From positions 1 to 64,000 of the forward strand of contig JAUXRX010000027.1 in NCBI GenBank assembly GCA_030681645.1: DNA of 64,000 nucleotides, given 5' to 3'. This DNA comes from Archangium sp. (GTDB lineage: Bacteria > Myxococcota > Myxococcia > Myxococcales > Myxococcaceae). The notes under the pieces were generated by a model, which did not search any database, was not told where the DNA came from, and was given only the letters and a program-made list of their open reading frames with translations. Of the stretch, positions 49,752 to 58,000 are shown one piece after another (position 1 is the first letter of the stretch; each line of letters begins with the position of its first letter). A program made the translations under genes and the position numbers.

Positions 49752-50234
49752 ATGCAAGAGCCCAGGCACCACCTCCGGTTCCACGAGGAACACCAGCACC
49801 TCACCCCGGCCTTCGGTGAAGACTGGTTCGGGGTGAAGGCCGAGCGCTTCGCCCGCTTCTTCGGCACGCCGAAGTTCCTCGTCGCCCAGACCCTGATGGT
49901 CGCCGTGTGGGTCATCGTCAACGCCACCGGCCTCACCCACTTCGACGTCTACCCGTTCATCTTCCTGAACCTCGCCTTCAGCCTGCAGGCGGCCTACGCC
50001 GCGCCGTTGATCCTCCTGGCGCAGACCCGGCAGGCCGATCGCGACAAGGCGCTCGCCGAGGCAGACGCCAGGCACCGCGAGGCGCTCTCGCAGGCCAGCC
50101 TCGAGCAGACCCGGCAGGTGCTGCAGTTGCTCGAGCAGAACACCCAGCTCACCCAGGTCACCCGCGAGCTGAGCCAGCGCATCGAGGCGCTCACCGAGCA
50201 GATCCACCGCAAGGTTGCGGCCCCCACACCCTGA
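49752..50234 (+). CDS. DUF1003-like membrane protein
   Basis: A 160-residue protein. After a hydrophilic start come two adjacent transmembrane helices (AQTLMVAVWVIVNATGL and YPFIFLNLAFSLQAAYAAPL, with the Pro-Phe turn FDVYPFIFLN). This is the pattern of DUF1003 proteins: 'W...N......FDPYPFxLLNLxLSxxAAxxAPxIxM.Q.R', followed by a charged coiled coil. The coil here is QADRDKALAEADARHREALS and continues to about residue 150. The ATG at 49752 is selected because the conserved domain begins soon after. Function of the family is not established. Confidence 0.8.
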   Translation: MQEPRHHLRFHEEHQHLTPAFGEDWFGVKAERFARFFGTPKFLVAQTLMVAVWVIVNATGLTHFDVYPFIFLNLAFSLQAAYAAPLILLAQTRQADRDKALAEADARHREALSQASLEQTRQVLQLLEQNTQLTQVTRELSQRIEALTEQIHRKVAAPTP

Positions 50235-50254
50235 GGTGATATCTGCCTCTGGTG

Positions 50255-51334
50255 ATGCGACGGGGCCTGCTGCTGGTGTGTGCGTTGACGTCGTGCGCAG
50301 CGAACACCACCCGAGAGGAGTGGTTGACCAACCCCGCCGCCCGCTCCGAGGGGCTGTGCTGGTGGCGCAACGCGCGCTGGGAAGACCGCGCCACCCTGCT
50401 GGTGCGCGGAACCGGCGAGCCCTTCGCCCGCGCCCGCGAGCGCTGGGCCGGTGACACCTGGCGCGGCGCCAGCACCACCGCCGTGCTGCGGCGGGCCGGG
50501 CCCCTGGTGGTGCTCCAGGGCGAGTGGACGGGCCCCGGCCTCACCCTCAACGCCGACGTCGACGTGTCCGCGCAGGCCGTGTTCCGCGCCTACCAGCCGC
50601 TGCGGCTGGGCCAGGCGGGCCTCTTGAGCAAGGGCGCGCACGTGCGGGTGCACGACGCCCTCACCGGCCGCGCGCTGGTCGTGCCCGAAGAGGACGCGCT
50701 GCGGCCCTTCCGGCCCGACGACTCGGTGGCGCTCGATCTCGGCTGCGACCTGCTCTCGCTCTCGGTCACCGTCGAGCCGCCTGGCGATCCCGCGCGGGGC
50801 CTGCTCGCGCTCGCCGGTTTCTCCGCCACCGCGCCCGAGCGCTGGGTGCCCGAGAACTTCTCGCTGCCCGCGTCTGCGCAGTTCGGCGGGGCCACCATCG
50901 GCTCCTTCAAGGCCGACGAGCGGCCCCTGCGCGGCTTCGTGGTGGAGGAGCGTGGCGACGAGGCGCGCCTGGTGGTGCCCACGGCCTCGGGCGTCTTGTG
51001 GGTGGGCTGGGTCGCCGCGGAAGGGCTGCAGGTGCCACAGGGCCCTGCGCCCCAGCCCGTCCCGCCGAAAGATCCGCCCTCACCCCTGAGCGGCGCCACC
51101 GACTGGCGCGCCTGCAATGACACCGAGCTGCAGGTGAGCATCGAGAGCCATGGGCGGGTGATCGAGGTGGGCCAGCTCAAGCCGGGCGTGGCCTTCTCGG
51201 TGCTGTCGCGGCGGGGCGACTACCGCGAGGTGAACCTGGGCGTGGAATGGCTGGACCTCGAGCCCGACGTCAGGCTGCTCCTCCCCGCCAGCGTCAATGA
51301 CTGCCCCAGGCAGAAGCAGCTCGGCGCCTGGTGA
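50255..51334 (+). CDS. Lipoprotein of unknown function
   Basis: A 359-residue exported protein. The signal MRRGLLLVCALTSC has a possible lipobox. The rest is beta-rich, with a central strand region (GATIGSFKADERPLRGFVV) and a C-terminal SH3-like stretch (VIEVGQLKPGVAFSVLSRRG, DYREVNLGVEWLDLEPDVRL). One Pro-rich linker (GPAPQPVPPKDPPSPL) separates the two. No catalytic motif is seen. An upstream GTG at 50252 is in frame; the ATG at 50255 is the simpler choice. Its stop overlaps the start of the MFS transporter gene (GTGA), so they are coupled. Confidence 0.6.
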   Translation: MRRGLLLVCALTSCAANTTREEWLTNPAARSEGLCWWRNARWEDRATLLVRGTGEPFARARERWAGDTWRGASTTAVLRRAGPLVVLQGEWTGPGLTLNADVDVSAQAVFRAYQPLRLGQAGLLSKGAHVRVHDALTGRALVVPEEDALRPFRPDDSVALDLGCDLLSLSVTVEPPGDPARGLLALAGFSATAPERWVPENFSLPASAQFGGATIGSFKADERPLRGFVVEERGDEARLVVPTASGVLWVGWVAAEGLQVPQGPAPQPVPPKDPPSPLSGATDWRACNDTELQVSIESHGRVIEVGQLKPGVAFSVLSRRGDYREVNLGVEWLDLEPDVRLLLPASVNDCPRQKQLGAW

Positions 51335-52587
51335 CCGGCTCGGCTCCCCCGCGCGACGCCTTCGCCGCGTTCCGTCACCCCACCGTCGCCCGCTTCGCCG
51401 TGGGCCGCTTCCTCGCCGCCATGGCCAGCACCTCGGTGTCGGTGGCCGTCGGCTGGCAGCTCTACGAGAAGACGGGCTCGACCTGGGCGCTGGGGCTGGT
51501 GGGCCTGGTGGAGGTCATTCCCATCGTGGGCCTCGCGCTCCCCGCGGGCGTCGCCGCCGATCGGTTTCCGCGGCGCCGGGTGGCCATGGGCAGCCACCTC
51601 ACCCTCGCGCTCTGCGCCGCGGCCCTGATGGCGCTCTCGGCCTTCGACGGCCCCACCTCGCTCTACTACCCGGTGCTCTTCGTCATCGGCGTGGGCATGG
51701 CGTTCCGCGGCCCGTCGGTGGGGGCGATGTTGCCGCAGCTGGTGCCCTCGAAAGACTTCGCCAACGCCGCGGCGTGGTTCTCCAGCACCTTCGAGCTCGC
51801 CTCCATCTCGGGCCCCGCGGTGGCGGGCTTCCTCATCGCGGCGGCGGGTGGCGCGCAGCTCGCCTTCGCCTTCGCCTGCGCTGCGCACCTCGGCTTCGTG
51901 GCGGTGCTCTGGTCGGTGCCGCCGCGCCCCGCGGCGCTGACGGGCAAGCGGCAGGGCTTCCAGGATCTCCTCGCCGGGCTGCGCTTCGTCTTCCGCACCA
52001 GGGTCTTCCTCGCGGCCATCACCCTCGACCTGTTCGCGGTGCTGCTGGGCGGCGCGGTGGCGCTGCTGCCGGTCTACGCGAAGGACATTCTCCACGTGGG
52101 CCCGGTGGGCCTGGGCTGGCTGCGCGCGGCACCGGCGCTGGGGGCGCTCTCCACCGCCCTGCTGCAGACGCGCCTGCCCCCGTGGAAGCGCCCGGGCCAG
52201 GTGCTGCTCGTCACCGTGGCCGGCTTCGGCGTCGCCACCATCGTGTTCGGGTTGTCGACCACGATGTGGTTGTCTTTCGTTGCGCTGTTCTTCACCGGCG
52301 TCTTCGACAACGTGTCTGTCGTGATCCGCTCGACCCTGGAGCAGTCATTGACGCCCGATTCCATGCGCGGCCGCGTGTCCGCCATCCACTACGTGTTCAT
52401 CGGCATGTCGAACGAGCTGGGCAGCTTCGAGTCGGGCGCGACCGCGGCGCTGGTGGGCCCGCTGCTCTCGGTGGTCGGCGGCGGCGTGGGTACGCTGCTG
52501 GTGGTGCTCTTCGTCGCCTTCGGCTTCCCCCAGCTGCGCGCCCTGCCGCCGCTGCACCAACTCGAACCCGTCCCGGAGCCTCCCTGA
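51331..52587 (+). CDS. MFS transporter (MFS_3/EntS-like exporter family)
   Basis: A 418-residue inner-membrane protein with about twelve hydrophobic helices. Features include the N-terminal AFRHPTVARFAVGRFLAAMA, the loop after helix 2 (GVAADRFPRRRVAMGSHLTL, like the MFS motif A 'GxxaDRxGRRxxl'), and GSFESGATAALVGPLLSVVG near the C-terminus. This is typical of EntS-like multidrug/siderophore exporters, though the substrate cannot be deduced. The GTG start overlaps the previous stop by four bases. The peptidase gene begins on the base after its stop, so three genes (50255-53472) form one coupled unit. Confidence 0.85.
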   Translation: MTGSAPPRDAFAAFRHPTVARFAVGRFLAAMASTSVSVAVGWQLYEKTGSTWALGLVGLVEVIPIVGLALPAGVAADRFPRRRVAMGSHLTLALCAAALMALSAFDGPTSLYYPVLFVIGVGMAFRGPSVGAMLPQLVPSKDFANAAAWFSSTFELASISGPAVAGFLIAAAGGAQLAFAFACAAHLGFVAVLWSVPPRPAALTGKRQGFQDLLAGLRFVFRTRVFLAAITLDLFAVLLGGAVALLPVYAKDILHVGPVGLGWLRAAPALGALSTALLQTRLPPWKRPGQVLLVTVAGFGVATIVFGLSTTMWLSFVALFFTGVFDNVSVVIRSTLEQSLTPDSMRGRVSAIHYVFIGMSNELGSFESGATAALVGPLLSVVGGGVGTLLVVLFVAFGFPQLRALPPLHQLEPVPEPP

Positions 52588-53472
52588 ATGTTCTCCATCG
52601 TGGTGCACGGCGGCGCAGGACCGAAGCGAGACCAGGAATCGGGTGACGAGGCGCGCGCGTCGTGCCTGGTGGCGGCCGATCAGGGCGCCGCGATATTGGC
52701 CGGCGGCGGCTCGGCCCTCGACGCGGTGGAAGCGGCGGCGCGCTGGCTCGAAGATGATCCGCTCTTCAACGCAGGCCTGGGCGCGGTGCTCAACGCAGAC
52801 GGAGAGGTCGAGCTCGACGCGTCTGTGATGAACGGAGAGACGCTCGAGGCCGGCGCGGTGGCGGTGGTGAAGACGGTGAAGAACCCCGTCTCCCTCGCGC
52901 GCCTGGTGATGGAAAGGAGCCCGCATGTGCTGCTGGTCGGTGAAGGCGCCGACGCGTTCGCGCGCACGCAGGGGGTGCCGGCCATCGCCCCGGGCTCGCT
53001 GGTGACGCCGGTGCAGCGGCAGCGCTGGCTCGAGCGCGACCGTTCGCCCCGGGCCGGTTCGAGGGGAGGTCACGGCACCATCGGCGCGGTGGCGGTCGAC
53101 GAACGCGGCCAGGTCGCCGCGGCCACCAGCACCGGCGGCACCGCGGGCAAGCTCAAGGGCCGGGTGGGCGACTCGCCCCTCATCGGCGCGGGCACGGTGG
53201 CCGATTCGCGCTGGGCCGCGGCGTCGTCGACGGGGCTGGGCGAGTTCATCATTCGTGTGGGGCTGGCGCGCTCGGTGCTCGAGGCCGTGCGGCGCGGGGC
53301 CGGGCTCAACGCGGCCTGCGAAGAGGCGGTGGCCGAGTTGAAGCGCATCGGCGGCGACGGCGGGGTGATCGCGGTGACGCCCTCGGGCGAGGTGGGGTGG
53401 GCGTTCTGCTCGGAGCGCATGGCCGGCGCGTTCGTGAAGAGCACCGGCGATCGGGGGACGTTCTTCGACTGA
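52588..53472 (+). CDS. Isoaspartyl peptidase / L-asparaginase (plant type, Ntn hydrolase)
   Basis: A 294-residue precursor that would autocleave before Thr164 to make alpha and beta subunits. The nucleophile motif GGHGTIGAVAVD (HGT|IG) is present. VVHGGAGPKR opens the alpha part, and AGLGAVLNADGEVELDASVM matches the family 'NAG.GA.L...G..ElDAs.M'. The beta part has ATSTGGTAGKLKGRVGDSPL (the family 'TSTGG...K..GRiGDsP..GAG.yAd') and STGLGEFIIR. It cleaves isoaspartyl dipeptides or asparagine, repairing or recycling damaged peptides. The ATG is on the base after the MFS stop, so it may handle a product transported by that protein. Confidence 0.92.
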   Translation: MFSIVVHGGAGPKRDQESGDEARASCLVAADQGAAILAGGGSALDAVEAAARWLEDDPLFNAGLGAVLNADGEVELDASVMNGETLEAGAVAVVKTVKNPVSLARLVMERSPHVLLVGEGADAFARTQGVPAIAPGSLVTPVQRQRWLERDRSPRAGSRGGHGTIGAVAVDERGQVAAATSTGGTAGKLKGRVGDSPLIGAGTVADSRWAAASSTGLGEFIIRVGLARSVLEAVRRGAGLNAACEEAVAELKRIGGDGGVIAVTPSGEVGWAFCSERMAGAFVKSTGDRGTFFD

Positions 53473-53479
53473 ACTCCGG

Positions 53480-53560
53480 GTCAGCTTTGACATCGGCATC
53501 CGGAAAATGATTGCGCTGACATTGTTCAGTGTTAAGTCCAGCCCGCTGTTTGGTGATGCA
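53480..53560 (+). promoter_or_regulatory. Candidate promoter/operator region upstream of the AT-hook gene
   Basis: This is an AT-richer gap. TTGACA (53487-53492) lies 17 bases before a poor ATTGCG (-10-like, 53510-53515). A roughly symmetrical TGACATTG-TT-CAGTGTTA sequence near 53517-53534 could be an operator. The evidence is only motif similarity. Confidence 0.25.
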
Positions 53561-53595
53561 AGCAGTTCCCCCCCTTCACAGAAACGGAAGAAGAA

Positions 53596-54039
53596 ATGTC
53601 GGTCGATAAGGTGCTTCGAGAGATGGTGGCGGACGAGGTGGCCCGGGCGTTGGGGCCAGTGCACGCTGCGCTCGCGGAGCTTCAGGGCAACGGGGCGATC
53701 ATCGCGCGGCTCGCGGCGGCGCTGGGTCAGCCTCTCAAGCGGGGCCCGGGTCGCCCGCCGAAGAACGCGTTCGCGGTGGTGAAGGCCACCCGCGGCGGCA
53801 AGCGCGGCCGCAAGGCCTCGGGTGACAAGCGCGAGTGCGCGGTCATCGACTGCGGGCGTCCGGCGCGCAGCAAGGGCTACTGCGCGGCGCACTACCAGAA
53901 GTACCGCATGCTCGATCGCACCGGCCGGCTCCCGTCTGACTGGGTGGCTGATGCGTCGCCGGCGTCGGTGAAGAACCTCGCGCTGCCCCGTGGCCGCGCC
54001 GGCGCCAAGGCGCTCGCCGAGGCCCGGAAGAAGAAGTAA
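53596..54039 (+). CDS. AT-hook / zinc-binding DNA-associated protein
   Basis: A 147-residue basic protein. An N-terminal helix (VLREMVADEVARALGPVHAA) precedes an AT-hook-like RGPGRPPK (49-56) and a second basic GGKRGRK. A zinc-binding unit follows: CAVIDCGRPARSKGYCAAHY (C81, C86, C96, H99). The C-terminus is Lys/Arg-rich (GRAGAKALAEARKKK). These are features of small nucleoid-associated or regulatory DNA-binding proteins, but no named family is certain. A strong hairpin with T-run follows at 54069-54101. It lies between the peptidase and tryptophan dioxygenase genes, with its own upstream AT-rich region. Confidence 0.7.
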   Translation: MSVDKVLREMVADEVARALGPVHAALAELQGNGAIIARLAAALGQPLKRGPGRPPKNAFAVVKATRGGKRGRKASGDKRECAVIDCGRPARSKGYCAAHYQKYRMLDRTGRLPSDWVADASPASVKNLALPRGRAGAKALAEARKKK

Positions 54040-54068
54040 CCGCGCATCCCTTCGGGATGAGCACCTGA

Positions 54069-54101
54069 GCGGCCCGGGTTCGCCCGAGCCGCTTTTCTTT
54101 T
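54069..54101 (+). terminator. Intrinsic terminator
   Basis: The stem GCGGCCCGGG (54069-54078) / CCCGAGCCGC (54083-54092), loop TTCG, has one mismatch and is followed by TTTTCTTT. It lies 29 bases after the stop of the AT-hook gene and before the dioxygenase start. Confidence 0.9.
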
Positions 54102-54127
54102 GTCCGCGAGTCGCGCAGAAGCGACCC

Positions 54128-54976
54128 ATGACGACTGAGCGCGAACTCGAGAAGGGCATCCACCTCGACCTGGCCCGCCAGGAGACGTACGCGGGCTATC
54201 TTCACCTCGATCGCCTGCTCGACTCACAGAAGCCGCGCTCGCCCCAGCACGACGAGATGTTGTTCATCATTCAGCACCAGACCAGTGAGCTGTGGATGAA
54301 GTTGATGCTGCACGAGCTCGACCGCGCGCTGGAGTGCGTGAAGCGCGACGAGCTGGCGGCCACCTTCAAGATCTTCGCGCGGGTCGCGCACATTCAGCGG
54401 ATGTTGTTCGAGCAGTGGGCCGTGCTCGAGACCATGACGCCCTCGGAGTACCTCACCTTCCGCGACGCGCTGGGCAAGAGCTCGGGCTTCCAGAGCTACC
54501 AGTACCGCGCGCTCGAGTTCATGCTGGGGAACAAGGACGCGAACCTGCTGCTGCCGCACCGTGACTCACCCGAGATCCACGCGTGGCTCAAGGCGCGCCT
54601 CGAGCAGCCCAGCCTCTACGACGAGTTCCTGCGCTTCCTCCATCGCAAGGGTCACCCGGTGCCGGAGGATCACGTCAACCGGGACTTCACCAGGGCCTAC
54701 GTGAAGAGCGAGGCGGTGGTGAAGCTGTTCAAGACCGTCTACGAGCACCCCGAGGTGAACTGGGTCGCCTACGAGATGGCCGAGAAGCTCGTCGACGTCG
54801 AGGAGCGCTTCCAGCTCTGGCGCTTCCGCCACATGAAGACGGTGCACCGCATCATCGGGCACAAGATGGGCACCGGCGGCTCGTCGGGCGTCACCTTCCT
54901 GCAGCGCGCGCTGGGGCTCACCTTCTTCCCCGAGCTGTGGGACGTGCGCACCGAGCTCGAGCTGCCCCAGAAGTGA
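54128..54976 (+). CDS. kynA: Tryptophan 2,3-dioxygenase
   Basis: A 282-residue heme enzyme opening the indole ring of tryptophan to N-formylkynurenine, the first step of the kynurenine pathway. The family motifs are in order: EMLFIIQHQTSELWMKLMLH (active-site His and aromatic residues), SEYLTFRDALGKSSGFQSYQ, REE-like RDSPEIH, and LWRFRHMKTVHRIIGHKMGT (heme-ligand His at 235 or 240) followed by GGSSGVTFL. Length matches bacterial TDO. The ATG at 54128 gives a normal N-terminus; the upstream frame is only the terminator region. No kynureninase or formamidase gene is adjacent. Confidence 0.95.
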   Translation: MTTERELEKGIHLDLARQETYAGYLHLDRLLDSQKPRSPQHDEMLFIIQHQTSELWMKLMLHELDRALECVKRDELAATFKIFARVAHIQRMLFEQWAVLETMTPSEYLTFRDALGKSSGFQSYQYRALEFMLGNKDANLLLPHRDSPEIHAWLKARLEQPSLYDEFLRFLHRKGHPVPEDHVNRDFTRAYVKSEAVVKLFKTVYEHPEVNWVAYEMAEKLVDVEERFQLWRFRHMKTVHRIIGHKMGTGGSSGVTFLQRALGLTFFPELWDVRTELELPQK

Positions 54977-54980
54977 GCCG

Positions 54981-55002
54981 CCCCTCGACTGCGCTCGGGG
55001 TG
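54981..55002. repeat. Family A variant at a convergent junction
   Basis: CCCCTCGACTGCGCTCGGGG is a variant of the family A core (CTGCGC for CTCCGC) between the converging dioxygenase and tamB genes. It is the third convergent junction in the window occupied by a palindromic element. Confidence 0.65.
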
Positions 55003-55019
55003 AAAGGTGCTCAGGTCTC

Positions 55020-58000
55020 TCAGAAGTCGCGCGACCACATCGCGTCGGCGCCGAAGCTGAGCGCGTCGCCCGCGTAGGCCTCGAGCGAGATCGACTTGGT
55101 GACCTGCAGCTCGATTCGCCCGGCCCACACGTTCTCGCCCCGCTCGCGCTTGGCCCCGATGTCGACCGAGCCGCCCAGGTACACGGTGTCAGAGAGGTAC
55201 TTGCCCACGTCGAGCTTCACCTTCTCGAAGTTGTCGGTCGTCTCGAAGTTGAAGACGTCGATGGGCAGCTTCTTGGCGATCACCGTCTTGAGCTGGCTGG
55301 CCGCGAGCTGACCCACCACCGAGGCCGCCTGCCCGGGGGTGAACGAGGCGCCGCCGCTGGACTTGAGGTTGCGCCGGCCGGTGGCGAGCACCGCGTAGAT
55401 GTCGGACTCCATCATGGGCGGCTCGCTGGACACCTTGAAGCCGAGCGACGTGCCCCGGCCGGCGACGGTGACGGTGATCTTCACCTGCTCGCGGGAGTTG
55501 ACGTGGAGCGCGCTCACGTTGACGTAGGGCTGCGCGGGCGGGCCGGCGAAGCGCGCCTCGCTGTCGCGCTGCACCGTGAACTCGCGGCCGATGACCTCGA
55601 TGTTGCCCTTGAGCACCCGCACCTCGCCGAAGAGCCGCAGCCCGTCGTTGAGCTCGACGCGGAACCCCTCGCTCAGGCCGATCTCGACGTTGAGGTCGGA
55701 GCTGCGCACCCAGATGTTCCGCGGGGCGACCACGACCACGCGCACCATCAGGGGCGCCTGCTGCCCTGCGGCGGTGGAGTCCTTCGCGTCCTGCCGGCGC
55801 CGCCGGGTGGCCCGGTCACCTGCGCGCAGCACGATGATGTCCTTCGGCCGCTGGAGGTCTTGCAGGTCCTTGCGCTTGACGTCGGGGAGGGTGACGTCGA
55901 CGCGCGGCAGCTCGAGCTTGTGAATGTCGATCAGGGTCGAGGTCACCGCGCCCTCGAGCGAGTAGCGCAGCGTGGCGGTGGCCTGCAGCTGGTCGTCGGC
56001 GACGATGGGGAACCTGTCGGTGGTGCCGCTGCTGGTGAGGGCGAAGGCGCCCGAGGGCTGGCGCTCGGCGCGGGCCACCAGCTGGGCCTTGCCGGCGCCG
56101 CTGCTGGCCACGAGCCGCTTGAGCTCGACGAGGTCGTCGGTGGCGTGCAGCTCGAGGCCGACCTCGCGGTAGTCGCCCAGGCCGGCGAGCGCGAGCCGGC
56201 CCGAGCGCACCTCGGCGTCACCCACGAAGCGCGGCGCGCCGAGCTTGCCGGTCAGCTGCGCGGTGAGGTCGAGCCGGCCGCCCACCACGCGCAACAGGTC
56301 GGTCGAGCCCGAGAGGAAGCCCAGGTCGAAGTTGCGCGAGGTGACCTGGAGGTCGATCGGCGCGGCGCGCCAGTCGAGGCCGTGGCGCAGCGCCGACAGC
56401 CTCAGGTCGAGCCCCAGGGTGCCCTTCGCCTTGAAGTCGTCGCGGCCTTCGCCACCCAGCGCGACGGTGAAGCGCTGCTCGGTGCCCGTGCTGCGCAGGT
56501 CGAAGCGCGCGCTGCCCAGCGCCACGCGATCGAAGCGGAGGTCTTTCAAGGAGCCCACCAGGCGCGCGGTGGGCGCCTGGAGCGTGCCCCCCGCTTCCAA
56601 CGTCGCGCTCAACACCCCGCCCGGGGGCGCCTCGCCCTCGTGGGTGACCATCGCCTGCGCCAGCGCGAAGGGCTGGAGCACCAGCAGCAGCTCGAGCGGC
56701 ACGTCGGCCAGCGCGTCGACCACCGCGTCGCCGGCCTCTTTCCCCCCGGCGGTGCGTGGCTGCAGCAGCGCGGCGATCGCGCGCTCAGGCAGGGTCTCGA
56801 GGGCCGCGGTCAGCTCCAGGCCCTGCTGCTGCTCGGCGAGCGTGGCGGTGCCGGTGAGCCGGGTGTGGCGCACGTCGGTGCGCAGGGTGAAGTGGGCGTT
56901 GGCCTTGCGCAGCGGCGGGGCGGTGACGTTCTCGAGCTTCACCGACAGCTCGCCCGTGGGCGCCCTGGCGCTGCCGGTGAGGGTGCCGGTGAGGCTGACC
57001 AGCCCGGAGAGCTCGTCGTCGTGCACCAGCTGCGCCTCGTCGAGCTGCTTGAGGTCGAGCTGTTTGACCCCGAGCTGCAGGGTCACCGGCAGCGCCAGCA
57101 GCTCGTCGGGGGTGGGCAGGTGGCGCCTGAGGGAGGCGATGGTGAGGGGCGTGGAGAGGGTGAGGTCGTTCTGCGCGCCCAGGGCCGAGAACCGCAGGGT
57201 GCCCTCGAGCGTGGCGGCCTCGGTGGTGAAGACCGACACCTGCGCTGCCTTCGCGTTCACGGCCTGCTTGCCGAGCTGCACGGTGAGCTCGTCAGACTCG
57301 ACGGTGACGCGCACCTTCGGGTGATCGCCGCTGCCCGAGAGATCGAAGACCGCCGAGAGCACGCCACCCACGGGGAAGGGACGGCCCAGCCGCTGCTCGA
57401 GGGCGCGGGTGGCGACGCCGCGAAGCTCGAAGTGTGCGGTGCCGGCGCCGGGCTTCTCGTCGAGGAACGCCAGCACCGGCACGTCGAACGTGCCCTCGGC
57501 GCTGCCCACGCTGCTGCCGAGGGAGAGCGTTCCGGCCGCGCGTTCGTCGAGCCAGGTTCCCCGGAGCGAGAGCTGGAGGGCGTCGAAGCCCCTCACCTTG
57601 CCGTCGCGGAGCTGCGCCTGGAGGGTCACCGCGGGCCTGCCCGGCTTGCCGGTCACCACCGCGTCGGCCGAGAGCGTGCCTGCCAGCTCGAGCGAAGGCG
57701 GCGCGAGGAGGCGGGGCAGCTTCGCCAGGTCGAGGTGCTCGACGCGCGCCTTCGCCTCGAGGCGGGCCCGCGTCAGCAGCAGCTCGCCCGACACGCGCTG
57801 GTCGCCGCTGCGCAAGGCGAAGGGCTCGACGCCGAAGCCGTCCTTCCAGTCGAGGTGCGTCGGTGCCTCGAGCGACCAGCTGGCCTCGGTCGAGGTGAGG
57901 TCGATGAGCTTGAGCTGCGCCCCGCGGGTGTCCTTGTCGAGCACGGCGAGGGCGTGCACCTGGAGGTCGCCCAGGCCCTTCGTGGCCAGGTCGAGGTCGA

